Source: Desulfosporosinus youngiae DSM 17734 (GTDB taxonomy: Bacteria; Bacillota; Desulfitobacteriia; Desulfitobacteriales; Desulfitobacteriaceae). Taken from it: a stretch of DNA of 64,000 nt. The stretch covers positions 5,236,198-5,300,197 of the forward strand of contig NZ_CM001441.1 in the NCBI RefSeq assembly GCF_000244895.1, read 5' to 3'. The notes under the pieces were generated by a model. The model worked only from the letters and a program-made list of their open reading frames with translations. It was not told the origin of the DNA and did not search any database. The translations under genes were made by a program, and so were the position numbers. Shown here in pieces: positions 51,120 to 60,789 of this stretch; the first letter of the stretch is position 1, and every line of letters starts with the position of its first letter.

Positions 51120-52709
51120 TCAGCTCTGGGATAAAGCCCGGCGGTCCGCCTTGCCATTGGGTGTCATTGGCATTTTATCGAGAAATTTAAACCGGCGCGG
51201 GATCATATACTCGGGCAGGTGTTGGCGCAAATCCTCCCGCAGAGCAAGAACTGCCTTAAATTCATCCTCAACAGGCTTGCTCACAGTGACAAAGGCCTGT
51301 AAATACTCTACTTTACCACGGCGTTCCACCGGTAAAACCACGGCATTATCCACCAGGGGCAGGCGTCTGAGATTTTCCTCGATCTCTCCTAATTCGATTC
51401 GGTAACCATGGAGTTTGACCTGGAAGTCCAACCTGCCCTGGTAAAAGAGAAGTCCATCTCTGAACAGCCCTGAATCCCCTGTCCGGTATGCCTTCCAGGT
51501 GACTCCTTGTTCCTGCCAGCTAAAAAAGGCTTTAGCTGTTTGCTCCGGATTATTAAGGTAACCCACACTGACATTGGGCCCGGCGATAACCAGTTCTCCT
51601 GCCCTTCCCTCAGGCAGAGTCTCAGGCCTATGGCTTAAAACGCCCTTCTCAGCGGTGATGGCTGCGGTGAGCTGATCCGTATCACAGACCAGGAGCAGAG
51701 CATCCGGTTTGACCCTTCCTACGGGAAGAGGATTAAACTCCTTCAGAATCTCCGGGGTAATCGTCAGGTTGGTTGCCGCCACAGTGGCCTCGGTGGGCCC
51801 ATAGAGATTTTCCACTTTGGCGCGCGGAAAGCGCTGAGTGAGTTTGACCGCACAATCATGGGTAAGAATCTCCCCGCAGAAAAGAAAGTGCTTGACCTGG
51901 GGCAAGAGGGTATCATTAAAACTGGGGTCCATCAAACAAACCTCGGCAAAGGAGGGAGTTGATACCCAGTAACTGACATTCGAGCTGCCCAAAGAGGTGA
52001 AGAGCTCTTTCGGGTTGGCGATTTGGGCCTTGTCCACACTCCACAGGGTTCCCCCTGTGCTTAAGGACATATATAAGTCCATCACAGAAAGATCGAAGGA
52101 AAAGGGAGCCTGATTGAGAAAGACTTCCTTGCTTTCCTCCGGCTCAAAGGCCGAATTGACCCAGTTGAGAAAACTCTCCAAGGCCCCCAGGGTAATCTGC
52201 ACCCCTTTAGGGACCCCGGTACTGCCTGAGGTATATATAATGTAGTAAACTTCATCCGGCTGCACCTGCCAAGCGTCGGGGGGTACCTCCGAATGATATC
52301 CGTTCAGGATACTGTCCGGCCCGACCAGGGAAATCATTTCGTGAATTAAGACTTTGCTCGAAGCAATCCCCTCCGGCACCTGCTGGGGAGAAAGGACAAT
52401 CCGCGCCCCGGAAGCCTCAATGATTTGCCGGAGACGCTCTGCCGGCACAGAGGAATCGACGGGTATATAGGGATGACCGGCTTTGACGCAAGCGTGGAAT
52501 AAGACCAGCATCTCATTTTCTTTATGCCCATACACAACAACTGGGGTTTGCCGGGTTATTCCCTGATTAAGACACAGTTCATGAAGCCAAAGCGCCGCAG
52601 AATTGGAACTGCTTTCTAAAGAGGCGTAGGTCAAAACCTTATCCCCATGTCTATGGGCCGCCCGTTCCGGACATTTTACAGCCCAATCATGGATTTTTTC
52701 ACTAAGCAT
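51120..52709 (-). CDS. dltA: DltA, D-alanine--carrier protein ligase
   Basis: 529 residues from the ATG 52709; an in-frame GTG at 52724 is also possible. Adenylation-domain motifs are all visible: YIIYTSGSTGVPKGV, NLYGPTEATVAATN, YRTGDSG, GRLDFQVKLHGYRIE and the C-terminal catalytic Lys in NGKADR. It activates D-alanine with ATP and loads it on DltC. It follows dltX closely. Confidence 0.95.
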   Translation of the reverse strand: MLSEKIHDWAVKCPERAAHRHGDKVLTYASLESSSNSAALWLHELCLNQGITRQTPVVVYGHKENEMLVLFHACVKAGHPYIPVDSSVPAERLRQIIEASGARIVLSPQQVPEGIASSKVLIHEMISLVGPDSILNGYHSEVPPDAWQVQPDEVYYIIYTSGSTGVPKGVQITLGALESFLNWVNSAFEPEESKEVFLNQAPFSFDLSVMDLYMSLSTGGTLWSVDKAQIANPKELFTSLGSSNVSYWVSTPSFAEVCLMDPSFNDTLLPQVKHFLFCGEILTHDCAVKLTQRFPRAKVENLYGPTEATVAATNLTITPEILKEFNPLPVGRVKPDALLLVCDTDQLTAAITAEKGVLSHRPETLPEGRAGELVIAGPNVSVGYLNNPEQTAKAFFSWQEQGVTWKAYRTGDSGLFRDGLLFYQGRLDFQVKLHGYRIELGEIEENLRRLPLVDNAVVLPVERRGKVEYLQAFVTVSKPVEDEFKAVLALREDLRQHLPEYMIPRRFKFLDKMPMTPNGKADRRALSQS

Positions 52710-52728
52710 ACACACATTCCCCACTTGC

Positions 52729-52896
52729 CTAAAAGTTATTGTAAATAAATGGAGCAGCCGTCTGTTGCTTCTGTACTAAATAAAGAATAAACAGCCCCAT
52801 CAGGATGAGGTAGTAATAAGCAGCGCGACCCAACCAGGTCAGGGCAGGATTCCATTCCTTAGATCCCTTCGTGATAAAATCCGTCCAGTGCTTCAT
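52729..52896 (-). CDS. dltX: DltX, small dlt-operon membrane protein
   Basis: 55 residues, too short for many gene finders. A polar start (MKHWTDFITKG) is followed by TWLGRAAYYYLIL, one membrane helix, and the C-terminal motif APFIYNNF, very close to the conserved FIYN(E/D)F end of DltX. In other Gram-positives that C-terminal motif takes part in D-alanine transfer by DltB/DltD. The gene overlaps the end of dltD by 38 bases and lies directly before dltA, its usual partner. The start ATG is the first good one; shorter versions are possible. Confidence 0.82.
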   Translation of the reverse strand: MKHWTDFITKGSKEWNPALTWLGRAAYYYLILMGLFILYLVQKQQTAAPFIYNNF

Positions 52897-54073
52897 CAAT
52901 GCTCACCCATCCTTTCCAACCTAAATGCATGGTATCTTGTAAAAAGTAGGAATCATATTCGTGATCCCCTAAATTCACAACCTTAAAGCCCCGATCTTGA
53001 ATCATCTTCTCAGTTCGTGCATAATAAGCCTTTCGCTCTTCCTTGGGAAAGCCCGTATAGTCATACCAGGCTCCATTGACCGGCACGATCACGAACATCG
53101 GCTGGGCTTTAGTTTCCTGGAGAATCGTCAACAAAAGTTCCAGATCCCGGTATTCGGGAGAAGGATAAAATCCTGAATTGACCGCTGAATTCCTCTGCTC
53201 GGCAAACTTCGGTTGTATGTACTGGGTATAGTACTCATTCAAGATGCCGAAGGGATTATTTTGAGTGCTTGATTTCCCCTGCTCGGTCGCCTTTTCGTTT
53301 ACTTCCGGCCAGGTCGGGAGAGGCGGGGCAGTTTCAGAGGCATTAATTTCAGCGATTTTCGGGTTGATCAGCTGAGCGTAATCAATGGTCTTGAGAGCGT
53401 CCTGGGCTTCAAGCGCCGCCATTTTAAGCCTCCCTTGGACGGCTAAACTCACCTTCCGGTAAGCTGCTGTCCGGCCTGGATCTAAGGACTGGGAAAGAAG
53501 CGCCTGGAGAGTAGATTCCTCTTCAAAGGCTCCGGGAAAATCCAAGAGACGTTTTATTAATTGCTGTTTGGTCGGTTCAGACAACCTGGAGTTAAAAACG
53601 ATCCGATAGGCGTGCAGAGCGGAAAAATTCTGCTTAAAGTAGGCGGGACTGATTCCTTCCGGCGTGAACCATTGGGCGGAAAGAATGACGGCAATTTTTT
53701 TGCCCTGAAGAGATTCTCCAAGAGCTGCCATGTTTAAAGCATGAATAATATCCTGAGTCCCTCCTCTGCCTACAAGAAAAGGGGCAAACCCGGCGGGCTT
53801 TCCCTCAAAAAGGCGTGACGGATGGAATTCTGAGACAGCCGAAAATTCGGAGGATCCGTAAATCGGAAGAACGTCCGGCAATTCCATGGCTTTTTCCTGA
53901 AGGATCGTGCCCTGGAATGCTACGGGAGTTTGGGATCCGCCAATGGTTTGGGTAACCCCCGGTTTCAGCCAAAAACCTGCAGCCCATTGAGTCAAAGAGC
54001 CCATCCACACTATGGTTAAGACAAAGAGCAGAACCGCCAGCAGCATTGGCCCAAGTCGATGTCGCATGATCAT
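52859..54073 (-). CDS. dltD: DltD, teichoic acid D-alanylation protein
   Basis: 404 residues. One N-terminal membrane helix (about 8-30), then an SGNH-like outer domain with the nucleophile in YGSSEFS, GRGGTQ, and Asp/His in DTMHLGWKGW near the C-terminus. It completes transfer of D-alanine to the polymer outside the cell. Its ATG shares a base with the dltC stop (TAATG), so translation is coupled. Confidence 0.94.
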   Translation of the reverse strand: MIMRHRLGPMLLAVLLFVLTIVWMGSLTQWAAGFWLKPGVTQTIGGSQTPVAFQGTILQEKAMELPDVLPIYGSSEFSAVSEFHPSRLFEGKPAGFAPFLVGRGGTQDIIHALNMAALGESLQGKKIAVILSAQWFTPEGISPAYFKQNFSALHAYRIVFNSRLSEPTKQQLIKRLLDFPGAFEEESTLQALLSQSLDPGRTAAYRKVSLAVQGRLKMAALEAQDALKTIDYAQLINPKIAEINASETAPPLPTWPEVNEKATEQGKSSTQNNPFGILNEYYTQYIQPKFAEQRNSAVNSGFYPSPEYRDLELLLTILQETKAQPMFVIVPVNGAWYDYTGFPKEERKAYYARTEKMIQDRGFKVVNLGDHEYDSYFLQDTMHLGWKGWVSIDEALDGFYHEGI

Positions 54074-54309
54074 TAACCCTTCCGCTCCTCCAGGTAGGCA
54101 ATGATTTTATTGGCGGTCTCCCATTCCTCCCGTTCCATTTCTGTGGGTGCCACGTCAATTTCGAGCTGCTCATGAATAGCTACAAATAACTCTATAATTC
54201 CAAAGGAATCCAGCAATCCATTTTTAAATAACTCTAAATCCGGATTCCTCTTTATTTCATCCGCACCGCAAATATCCGTTAATATATCAAGAATTTTTTC
54301 TCGTATCAT
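54073..54309 (-). CDS. dltC: DltC, D-alanyl carrier protein
   Basis: 78 residues from the ATG at 54309, preceded by AAAGGAGG; an upstream in-frame ATG at 54327 lies before that site and is rejected. The carrier motif LLDSFGIIEL holds the phosphopantetheine serine. It is loaded with D-alanine by DltA and used by DltB. It is the first dlt gene here, straight after the sugar transferase. Confidence 0.94.
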   Translation of the reverse strand: MIREKILDILTDICGADEIKRNPDLELFKNGLLDSFGIIELFVAIHEQLEIDVAPTEMEREEWETANKIIAYLEERKG

Positions 54310-54327
54310 GATTTTGCCTCCTTTCAT

Positions 54328-54984
54328 TTAATAGGCGCCTTTACCGGAGAAGACAACAAAGAAGGTTTTCCAGAGAATCGAGAGATCCAACCAAAAACTC
54401 CAGCGCCTGACATATTCCACATCATAGGCCAGGGTTTCTCCCAAGGTCAGCTCACTCCTCCCGTTGACCTGGGCTAATCCGGTAACCCCCGGCAAAACGT
54501 TCAGGCGGAGACGTTGTTCCGGTGTGTAGTGCTTCACAATATCCGGAACCTCCGGGCGAGGCCCTACCAGACTCATATTCCCCCGTAAAATGTTCAGCAG
54601 CTGAGGCAGTTCGTCCAGGCTGGTTTTGCGTAAAAACCTGCCGCTGCGTGTGATCCGGGGATCATCCTTCTCTTGAAAAACGAAGTTTTCCAGATTCTTA
54701 ACCTTTTTCAGCTTTTTCTTCATTATCTCATCCGCGTTGGAAACCATAGTTCGAAACTTGTAAATCGTATAGGGTTCCCCCCAAAGTCCGACCCGGGTTT
54801 GGGTGAAAATAGCCGGCCCTGAAGAATCTAAGCGAATCCAAAGAACGATAAACAGCCATAAGGGAGATATGATCACCAGAAGAACAGCGGCAACCAAAAG
54901 GTCAAGCAGCCGCTTCATAACTAATTGCCAGCGGGGATGGCTAAGATCATTACTTTCCACAGACACCGCCGATCTCTGACCCAT
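54328..54984 (-). CDS. Polyprenyl-phosphate sugar-1-phosphate transferase
   Basis: 218 residues from the ATG at 54984, preceded by AAAGGAG; a longer frame to 55029 overlaps the aminotransferase gene. One N-terminal membrane segment (LLDLLVAAVLLVIISPLW) is followed by the bacterial sugar transferase domain: KFRTM, DDPRITRSGRFLRKTSLDELPQL (spread over two motifs), NVLPGVTGLAQVNGR. It starts glycan assembly by adding the first sugar phosphate to undecaprenyl phosphate. Small size and an upstream DegT aminotransferase recall PglC-type enzymes, so the first sugar may be an amino sugar. Confidence 0.9.
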   Translation of the reverse strand: MGQRSAVSVESNDLSHPRWQLVMKRLLDLLVAAVLLVIISPLWLFIVLWIRLDSSGPAIFTQTRVGLWGEPYTIYKFRTMVSNADEIMKKKLKKVKNLENFVFQEKDDPRITRSGRFLRKTSLDELPQLLNILRGNMSLVGPRPEVPDIVKHYTPEQRLRLNVLPGVTGLAQVNGRSELTLGETLAYDVEYVRRWSFWLDLSILWKTFFVVFSGKGAY

Positions 54985-55009
54985 TTGCTTGTCTCCTTTC
55001 ACTGCTATC

Positions 55010-56170
55010 TTACTTGCGAAAACGCTCAACTATTCCTTTTACCGCTTCAATGACATCTTCCGTGTCCTGCTTGCTCATCTTCGGATAAAGGGGCAAGGAG
55101 ATAATTCGTTCAAAGGTGGTTTCCGCTTGGGGGAAATCTCCTTTTTGGTAGTTGAAAGTATCTCTATAGTAAGGATGCATGGGTACGGGAATAAAGTGGA
55201 CACTGGTTCCAATCTGTTCCTTCTTTAACTCTTCAATAAACTCGGTTCTGTCAATGGATAGTTTATCCAGATTCAGCTTGATGATATACAGATGCCAAGC
55301 ATGACGGGCATAGTCTTTTTCCGGCGGAACTTCCAGTTCGGGCATTTTGCCGAACTCTTCATTAAAGCGTTCGGCTATTTCCCGGCGGATACCCTGCATG
55401 CGCTCCAGCTTCTCCAACTGAGTCAGACCAAGGGCGGCCTGGATATCTGTCATATTGTATTTAAAGCCGGGATGGAGAATTTCATAGTACCATGAACCGG
55501 AAGCAGTATAGCGATTCCAAGCGTTTCGGCTCATGCCATGAGAGCTCATAATTCTGATTTTATCCGCGAGAGCTTGATCATTGGTGGTGACCATTCCCCC
55601 TTCTCCGGTCGCCAGGTTTTTCGTAGCATAGAAGGAAAAGGCGGTGGCATTCCCGATCGAGCCGATTAATTGCCCTTTATACTTAGTATAGACGGCATGG
55701 GCCGCATCCTCCAGCACAAAAAGATTGTGCTCCCGGGCCAGGTCCATGATCTCATCCATCTCACAGGGATGCCCGGCAAGATGAACCGGAATAATAGCCT
55801 TAGTACGCGGGGTTATCTTTTTGCGAATTTCGTTGACATCGATGTTCATCGTCACGGGATCGACATCCGCAAAGACCGGAGTAGCTCCTGAATGAATAAT
55901 GACATTTGCCGAGGAAGCAAAGGTCATGGGGGTTGTGATCACTTCATCCCCGGCACTGATCCCGGCAGCCACTAAGGCGAGATGCAATCCCGCCGTACAG
56001 GAATTCACAGCAATAGCATATTTAACTCCGATATACTCTGCGAAGCGTTTCTCGAACTCGTGGGTTTTAGGCCCCTTTGTAATCCAATTTGACTTAAGAC
56101 TATCCACAACCGCGGCAATATCATCATCTTCAATAAGCGGCAAACCATAGGTTAGAAATTCTTTACGCAT
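55010..56170 (-). CDS. DegT/DnrJ/EryC1/StrS aminotransferase
   Basis: 386 residues, type I PLP fold. Landmarks: NSCTAGLHLAL, TPMTFASSANV, PVHLAGHPCEMDEI, EDAAHA and the PLP lysine in FYATKNLATGEGG. It would aminate a nucleotide-linked keto sugar at C3 or C4. No sugar dehydratase is present in the window, so the substrate would be made elsewhere. It lies between a GT4 gene and the sugar transferase that likely uses its product. Confidence 0.92.
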   Translation of the reverse strand: MRKEFLTYGLPLIEDDDIAAVVDSLKSNWITKGPKTHEFEKRFAEYIGVKYAIAVNSCTAGLHLALVAAGISAGDEVITTPMTFASSANVIIHSGATPVFADVDPVTMNIDVNEIRKKITPRTKAIIPVHLAGHPCEMDEIMDLAREHNLFVLEDAAHAVYTKYKGQLIGSIGNATAFSFYATKNLATGEGGMVTTNDQALADKIRIMSSHGMSRNAWNRYTASGSWYYEILHPGFKYNMTDIQAALGLTQLEKLERMQGIRREIAERFNEEFGKMPELEVPPEKDYARHAWHLYIIKLNLDKLSIDRTEFIEELKKEQIGTSVHFIPVPMHPYYRDTFNYQKGDFPQAETTFERIISLPLYPKMSKQDTEDVIEAVKGIVERFRK

Positions 56171-56185
56171 GGGATTTATCTCCTT

Positions 56186-57253
56186 TCAACATTGGGCCAA
56201 TAATAAGCGCTGATACACAAGTTCCATTTGGGTAACATTTTTTTGCCAATCATAGTGCTTAAGCACCTTCTGTCTTCCTTGCCGGCCTAACCTATCCCTC
56301 AGGGCCGGGTCCTTAAGCAGCCGTTCCATATGCTCAGCTAACTCGGAACTATTTTCGGAAGAGAAAAGCAACCCGGTCTCCCCCTCGGCGATTACTTCCG
56401 TCAGCCCGCCAACTCTGCTGGCGATCACCGGACGGGCGCAGGCTGATCCTTCGACAGCGGTTACGCCAAAGCTTTCCTGACGAGAGGGAATGACCACAAT
56501 ATCAACACTCTGATAGAAATCAGCGACATCAGCATTAGGGATTTGACCCAGCCATTCGATTACTTCGCTAATCCCCAGCGTCTCCGCTAAGTTCTCCAGC
56601 GCGGGACGCTCCGGGCCCTCTCCGGCGATGCGGAGAACGGTCTGAGGAAAACGACGGTGAACCTGAGCAAAAGATTCCAGCAAAAGGTCTAAACCATACA
56701 CAGAGTGCAGACCTTTGGCGACTCCGAAGACAACCGGATATTGTATGGACTCTCCCCGGGGGGGAGAAAAGCGTGTCGTATCCACTCCGAAGGGTATTAT
56801 TTCAATCCCACGTTCCGGACGTATATACCGGCGCATCTCCTGGGCCATTATCTCACTGCTTGAGCATAGTATATCCGCCTGGCTCAGAATCCATTTTAAC
56901 AGGTTTCGATGCAAAAAGGAGGTGCGGGGAAAGGAAAAAATATCGCTGCCCCAGGCGGAAATAACCAGAGGATGCCTGTGGGTCAACACTCCGAGCAAAC
57001 CAAAGCTCGTTGCGTAATGGGCATGGATCAGGTCCGGATTAATCCCGGCGACCTTTTCCCTTACCCATTTCCGGCGTAATAATACATCTACTTTATCTCC
57101 AATTAAGTGAGGAATCAAGTGAACTTTAACCTTGGGCAGCTCAGCGGGCAGAAAACTGAGGATTTCTAAATCCCAACCTCTTTCCGTAAGAGCAATCGCC
57201 CATTTCTCAGTGTGGGTGCTGGCGGCATTGGCCAGAAAGCAAAGTTTAGCCAT
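56186..57253 (-). CDS. Glycosyltransferase family 4
   Basis: 355 residues, GT-B fold. N-terminal domain to about 175 (FLANAASTHTEKWA, HAHYATSFG), C-terminal donor domain with RIAGEGPERPAL, SFGVTAVEGSACARPVIAS and GETGLLF. The Glu in the E-x7-E region is present. It adds one sugar during assembly of the polymer unit. It overlaps the preceding polymerase gene by 8 bases. Confidence 0.9.
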   Translation of the reverse strand: MAKLCFLANAASTHTEKWAIALTERGWDLEILSFLPAELPKVKVHLIPHLIGDKVDVLLRRKWVREKVAGINPDLIHAHYATSFGLLGVLTHRHPLVISAWGSDIFSFPRTSFLHRNLLKWILSQADILCSSSEIMAQEMRRYIRPERGIEIIPFGVDTTRFSPPRGESIQYPVVFGVAKGLHSVYGLDLLLESFAQVHRRFPQTVLRIAGEGPERPALENLAETLGISEVIEWLGQIPNADVADFYQSVDIVVIPSRQESFGVTAVEGSACARPVIASRVGGLTEVIAEGETGLLFSSENSSELAEHMERLLKDPALRDRLGRQGRQKVLKHYDWQKNVTQMELVYQRLLLAQC

Positions 57254-58484
57254 CCCAACTCTCTCCCCAAGGTTTCCATTGTATAGCTAGGCTCAATCCC
57301 CAGAAAGCCCAAATCATAGGATCTTCAAAAAAACGGCCTTCCCCCTGGGAGCTCAGCCAAACCACAAAAACACTCATCGATATTGCCTGGGCATAGACAT
57401 TCATTTGATTTAAGACACGCGAGTTCATTATAAAGAGCAGCAACAAAAAAGCAGCCATTCCTAAAATCCCGAAAATCCCCATCTCTGCGGCGACGGTTAT
57501 CAGACTGGTATGGGAGCGGGTGACTGCATCACTCCAAGGTACAAGATAATGGTAGGGTTGTTCGATCGCCCACCGAAAATTTCCCAGCCCGACTCCAGTC
57601 AAAGGATTTTCGATAAACATAGCCCAGCCGCCTTTAATCAGGTGCTCCCGCTGTCCAAGGGCACTCATCCCGGTAAAAAGTGTCTCAAAGCGAACCCGGA
57701 TACCGGGGATCAGATAAAGAGCAGCGAATCCCAACCCGCCAAGCCCCAGGACACTCCAATGGACTCTCCGTTTTTTCACTGAACCGATAGCCAAAATAAG
57801 AACACCCAAGAGCAGAATCAGCCAGCCTGTTCTCGAAAATGTAACTACCAGAGCCGCAACCTGGATAAGAAGGGCCAAAGCTATCCCGATCTGCAAATTC
57901 CATTTCCGCCGCTGAAGAAGGAGCAGGGTTCCTAAGATAGAGATATCCAGATAACGGGCAAATAGATTAGGATCGATGAAGGTGGCATTCACTCTCCGTA
58001 CTCCGGCCATATCAATCCCTCCGCCCCAGATCCAGTTTCCGCTCAGGTATTGTGCCAGACCAATAATGGCAGTCAGAGTAGCCATAGCGAAGATCACCTT
58101 AAACACTCGGTCAAAGACCTCTTTGCGGTCCGCTCCTAAAGCCACACTGACCCCCACAGCAAAAAGGATCAGGAGACGCAGGCCTTCGATCATGGTTGTT
58201 CGTGATTGCAAACTGCCTGTCAGTGAAATAAGGACAGCAATAAACAAGGGAAGGACCGCCCAGATCAATGGTACCTCAGTAAGACGTTTTAAGGTCTTCC
58301 CTATGCCTGCTTGGGCAAAACGCACTGCGCCCCAAGCTAATAAAAGGATCATTCCCAGACGCAAAAAGGTCAAAGAGGTCGGGGTTTCCGCACCGCTTTG
58401 ATAAGGGGGAAACAGAACTTTGCTAATATCCCAAGGTACCAAAGCAAAAAATAAGGGTATAATCCAAGCGCCCCACCGTTTCAC
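57246..58484 (-). CDS. O-antigen polymerase/ligase family membrane protein
   Basis: 412 residues with about 11 helices and the Wzy_C region: RVNATFIDPNLFARYL, then GMSALGQREHLIKGGW, NPLTGVGLGNFRW and SHTSLITVAAEMG. Such proteins polymerise lipid-linked repeat units or ligate chains to an acceptor. It is a paralogue of the gene at 60786-62246, with matching motifs in the same order. GTG start. Confidence 0.85.
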   Translation of the reverse strand: MKRWGAWIIPLFFALVPWDISKVLFPPYQSGAETPTSLTFLRLGMILLLAWGAVRFAQAGIGKTLKRLTEVPLIWAVLPLFIAVLISLTGSLQSRTTMIEGLRLLILFAVGVSVALGADRKEVFDRVFKVIFAMATLTAIIGLAQYLSGNWIWGGGIDMAGVRRVNATFIDPNLFARYLDISILGTLLLLQRRKWNLQIGIALALLIQVAALVVTFSRTGWLILLLGVLILAIGSVKKRRVHWSVLGLGGLGFAALYLIPGIRVRFETLFTGMSALGQREHLIKGGWAMFIENPLTGVGLGNFRWAIEQPYHYLVPWSDAVTRSHTSLITVAAEMGIFGILGMAAFLLLLFIMNSRVLNQMNVYAQAISMSVFVVWLSSQGEGRFFEDPMIWAFWGLSLAIQWKPWGESWDG

Positions 58485-58515
58485 ACAGTCACGTCCTCTC
58501 CTGCTAACGCCAAGC

Positions 58516-59724
58516 CTATTTTAGTTCTTTAAGCCACTGGCTGACAATACTATCCCAGGAATAATGGTCTTCTACATACCGTCTTCCGCTTTTTCCCATA
58601 GACTTCCCCTGGTCACTTAACTCGTATAAAGATCGAATGGCCTGGGCCATCTCTTGGGGGTTTTCAGGTTCAACCGTCAGTCCTGCTCCAGCCTCCCGAA
58701 TCAGTTCCACAGCCTCCCCTTCTCCGCTATAAATAACGGGAACCGCACAGCCCATTGCCGGAAACATCTTGGAGGGACGGGCCCCTTCAAAAAGCTTGAG
58801 CTTTTTTAAGGGAATAATACTTCCCGCCGCCAAGGACATGTAGCGGGGCATATCGGTTACCGGCTGAAATCCGAGGAATTGCACATTCGGCAGCTTCATC
58901 TCTTTGGCCATTTCCTCCAGTTTTGGTTTTTCCGTCCCATCTCCCAGGAAGAGAAATTGGTACTGTGACTCGGAACGCAAGAGATTAGCCGCTTCCAGTA
59001 CACTTTCCAAGCCCTGGGCATAGCCCATTGTGCCGGTATAGACTAAGACGAATTTATCCTGAAGTCCCAGCTTCTCTTTGAATTCTTGATCCGGAGGAAG
59101 GGGGCGGAAAAGTTCCAGGTTGACTCCATTGGGCAAAAAGGCAATCTTGTCGGCCGGAATACCACGTTTTATCCAGGTATCCCGAATCCCGACCGTAACC
59201 GCGGACAGCTTCCAGGAGCGATTATAGAGCCAGGTTTCCAATCCCTCTGTCATGCGGATCATTGTCTTGTTGGTGACCAATCCCAAGGCTACTGCGGATT
59301 CCGGCCAGAGATCCGAAACATTAAACACCAGGCGGGCACGTTTTATCCAGCTTCCCAGCACGGCGGTCATCCCCAGAAAGAGGGGCGGAGACTCCACGAA
59401 GAGGACGTCACAAGGCCCTGCCTTTAAGATTCCCCAGAGAGAGGAAAAGGTAAAGGAAAAGTAATTTAAAAGGCGTTTCCAGAAACGTCCCCGCTGCACA
59501 GGGTAAACCCATGTCCGGTAGACGGGCAACCCCTCTACTTCATCTTTCATAGACCAGCGGCCTCGATACTCGGGCGGAATCACCCCGGAAGGATGATTGG
59601 GAAAAGCGGTGACAACCACAACCTCATGCCCCTGACGCTGCAATCCTTTAGCTAGTTCTTTCAGCCGGACCTGAGCCGCCCCTGTTTCCGGAGGAAAGTA
59701 TTGGGTCAGTATTAAAAATCGCAT
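58516..59724 (-). CDS. Glycosyltransferase family 4 (WbuB-like)
   Basis: 402 residues, GT-B fold. The N-terminal QYFPPETGAAQVRLKELA and TAFPNHPSG are typical of WbuB-type enzymes; the C-terminal part has YTGTMGYAQGLE, FLGDGTEKPKLEEMA and FEGARPSKMFPAMGCAVP. It likely transfers an amino or N-acetyl sugar onto the growing lipid-linked unit. It follows the epimerase gene with a gap of only 3 bases. Confidence 0.9.
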   Translation of the reverse strand: MRFLILTQYFPPETGAAQVRLKELAKGLQRQGHEVVVVTAFPNHPSGVIPPEYRGRWSMKDEVEGLPVYRTWVYPVQRGRFWKRLLNYFSFTFSSLWGILKAGPCDVLFVESPPLFLGMTAVLGSWIKRARLVFNVSDLWPESAVALGLVTNKTMIRMTEGLETWLYNRSWKLSAVTVGIRDTWIKRGIPADKIAFLPNGVNLELFRPLPPDQEFKEKLGLQDKFVLVYTGTMGYAQGLESVLEAANLLRSESQYQFLFLGDGTEKPKLEEMAKEMKLPNVQFLGFQPVTDMPRYMSLAAGSIIPLKKLKLFEGARPSKMFPAMGCAVPVIYSGEGEAVELIREAGAGLTVEPENPQEMAQAIRSLYELSDQGKSMGKSGRRYVEDHYSWDSIVSQWLKELK

Positions 59725-59727
59725 TGA

Positions 59728-60789
59728 TTAACCTTCCTTATCCATCATTTCCACAAATTGCTCTGCGGCCTTGCCCTCTCCAAATATGGTCGGCCGATGC
59801 TCCGGCGGAGCAAACCTCTCCACAGCCTCCAGAATCTTCTCTTCATCTGCACCGGTCAAGCAGTTCCACCCCACTTCAACGGTTTCCACCCACTCTGTCT
59901 CATCCCGCATGGTAATACAAGGGACACCGGCAAAATAGGCTTCTTTTTGGACTCCGCCTGAATCCGTCACCAGCTTCAAGGTGTTCGCTTCCAGGGCAAT
60001 CATGTCCAGATAACCGACGGGTTCCAGGACCTTTACCCGTTCCAGCAGTGAGGTTAAACCTAATTGATGAACAATTTTGCGGGTTCGCGGATGCAGGGGA
60101 AGAACGACAGGAACTGAAATTTTTGATACGGCTTTCAAGATTTGGGTCAGACGTGCCGGATCATCCGTGTTTTCCGCACGATGTATGGTACAGAGCACAT
60201 AGGACTTGGGGTTTAAACCCTGAGTCTGGAGAATGTTCGATTTCTCCTTGGCCAATTCAAGGTTATAAAGGAAGGCATCATACATAACATCTCCATTTTG
60301 AAAAACCCCCTTCGTAATTCCCTCGGCGGCCAGGTTTTTCACGGCTGTTTCCGTCGGACAGAAAAGCCGGCTGGAAAGATGATCCGTTAATACCCGGTTA
60401 ATTTCTTCGGGCATTCGACGGTTGAAACTTCGCAGTCCCGCTTCAATATGGATCACCGGAATATGAAGTTTCGAGGCGGCTAAAGCCCCCGCCAGGGTAG
60501 AGTTGGTATCACCATACACTAACAAGGCATCCGGGGTTTCCTGAATCAGCACGTCTTCAACCTTTTCCAGAATCGACCCGGTCTGAGCCCCATGCCGGCC
60601 AGATCCGATTCCTAAGTGAAAATCCGGTCGGGGAATATGGAGTTCATCGAAAAAAATATCCGACATGTTGGCATCATAATGCTGCCCTGTATGAATTAGT
60701 ATTTCTTGATGGGCCCTTCTTAAAACACGGGAGACGGGGGCTGCCTTAATAAACTGGGGCCTTGCTCCTACGACCGTTGCGATTTTCAT
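59728..60789 (-). CDS. wecB: UDP-N-acetylglucosamine 2-epimerase (non-hydrolysing)
   Basis: 353 residues, the usual family length. Motifs: GARPQFIKAAPV, TGQHYDANMSD, VYGDTNSTLAGALAA, HIEAGLRSFNRRMPEEINR, TDSGGVQKEA and RDETEWVE. It interconverts UDP-GlcNAc and UDP-ManNAc, giving the ManNAc donor used in many secondary wall polymers. It overlaps the polymerase gene by 4 bases. This is the best clue to the sugar content of the polymer. Confidence 0.94.
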   Translation of the reverse strand: MKIATVVGARPQFIKAAPVSRVLRRAHQEILIHTGQHYDANMSDIFFDELHIPRPDFHLGIGSGRHGAQTGSILEKVEDVLIQETPDALLVYGDTNSTLAGALAASKLHIPVIHIEAGLRSFNRRMPEEINRVLTDHLSSRLFCPTETAVKNLAAEGITKGVFQNGDVMYDAFLYNLELAKEKSNILQTQGLNPKSYVLCTIHRAENTDDPARLTQILKAVSKISVPVVLPLHPRTRKIVHQLGLTSLLERVKVLEPVGYLDMIALEANTLKLVTDSGGVQKEAYFAGVPCITMRDETEWVETVEVGWNCLTGADEEKILEAVERFAPPEHRPTIFGEGKAAEQFVEMMDKEG

